From: Sneathiella sp. P13V-1 | GTDB lineage: Bacteria > Pseudomonadota > Alphaproteobacteria > Sneathiellales > Sneathiellaceae | DNA length: 64,000 nt | Assembly (NCBI RefSeq): GCF_015143595.1 | Contig: NZ_WYEU01000001.1 | Span: 1,240,001-1,304,000 of the forward strand | Direction: 5' to 3' | Part shown: positions 63,595 to 64,000 of the stretch, piece by piece | Numbering within the stretch: position 1 is the stretch's first letter | How the letters are laid out: each line of letters opens with the position of its first letter | The notes under the pieces: model-generated | What the model saw: the letters and a program-made list of their open reading frames with translations, nothing else | Databases searched by the model: none | What the model was told of the DNA's origin: nothing | Made by a program: the position numbers and the translations under genes

Positions 63595-64000
63595 CGAAAA
63601 TCAGCGAACTTAGCCGAAACTGGTGGCATGAAGAGACCGAAGGCGTTGCCTTTACCCATGCGCTGGATATGAAGAAGTTGCATGAGGAGCAAAGCCCTTA
63701 CCAGAAGATCGAGATTTTCGAACATGAGACTTTTGGTCGGGTTTTGACGCTGGATGGATTGGTTCAGGCATCCGAGGCTGATGAATATATGTATCACGAG
63801 ATGGCGGTTCATGTTCCACTTCTGGGCCGTGATTGGGATGATGTGAGTGTTCTGATTGTCGGTGGCGGGGATGGCGGTATCCTTCGTGAAGTGCTGGTCC
63901 ATGACTTTGTCAGCCGCGTCGTGATGGTGGAAATTGACCAGCGTGTTGTTGAATTGTCCCAGGAATATCTGGGGATCAATGGGGATTACAATGACCCTCG
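63591..64000 (+). CDS. speE: Polyamine aminopropyltransferase (spermidine synthase), 5' part only
   Basis: The frame starts at ATG 63591, overlapping the phosphatase stop by four bases (ATGA), and runs out of the window after about 136 codons. The N-terminus includes WWHEETEGVAFTH, the substrate-site segment QKIEIFEHETFGRVLTLDG and DEYMYHEMAVHVPLL. The SAM-type motif is VLIVGGGDGGILREVL, followed by VEIDQRVVELSQEYL. All are standard for SpeE, which transfers an aminopropyl group from decarboxylated SAM to putrescine. The C-terminal half with the catalytic Asp is outside. Translational coupling with the phosphatase is likely. Confidence 0.92.
   Translation, partial: MTKISELSRNWWHEETEGVAFTHALDMKKLHEEQSPYQKIEIFEHETFGRVLTLDGLVQASEADEYMYHEMAVHVPLLGRDWDDVSVLIVGGGDGGILREVLVHDFVSRVVMVEIDQRVVELSQEYLGINGDYNDP

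Overview
The window looks like a chromosomal segment of a free-living, probably marine, alphaproteobacterium. The best taxonomic markers are a GcrA-type cell-cycle regulator (5037-5363), an IalB-family protein, a two-domain cold-shock protein and an alphaproteobacterial-style CoA/fatty-acid gene content. A Sneathiella-like or related lineage is a guess only. No rRNA, tRNA, transposase, phage or CRISPR was seen. Both ends cut through genes: a peroxiredoxin-like 3' end on the left and a spermidine synthase 5' end on the right.

Layout. 1-7.8 kb: cold-shock protein, CaiB-type CoA transferase, glutamine amidotransferase, SDR, an orphan membrane protein, GcrA, a large orphan periplasmic protein and a DOPA-dioxygenase-like protein. 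8.2-10.6 kb: two secreted proteins ending in VPLPA-type exosortase sorting signals, flanking a crotonase. 10.6-44.1 kb: a large extracellular-matrix locus. 44.2-64 kb: mostly housekeeping genes (yggT-yggU-folD, argG, rlmN, a SpoU methyltransferase, asparaginase, quinone reductase, scoAB, two EamA transporters, an HSD10-like SDR, a pterin dehydratase, a LMW phosphatase, speE), interspersed with orphan secreted proteins.

The matrix locus combines three export routes. (1) A Wzx/Wzy-type polysaccharide pathway: WcaJ-like priming transferase, two GT2 enzymes, a split Alg14/Alg13-type transferase, flippase, polymerase, Wzz-like chain-length protein with CpsD-like kinase, export lipoprotein and outer-membrane barrel. 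Decoration genes are a pyruvyl transferase, two acyltransferases and an AsnB-type amidotransferase. (2) An exosortase of the XrtD type (exosortase plus EpsI domain) together with accessory genes normally described with XrtA systems (PrsT, ExeA-like ATPase). Its likely clients are the two VPLPA-CTERM proteins. (3) A type I secretion ABC transporter/adaptor pair and, 17 kb away, a roughly 2000-residue candidate substrate built as LamG-LamG-nine VCBS-like repeats-beta-helix-RTX-LamG-secretion signal.

The most interesting observation is that the beta-helix of this giant protein and the separate Sec-exported beta-helix protein at 30306-31583 share the same two His-containing motifs. This suggests that one polysaccharide-modifying activity has been placed on two export routes. 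The giant gene also has a sharp internal composition change and an extremely AT-rich upstream region containing a perfect 19-bp palindrome.
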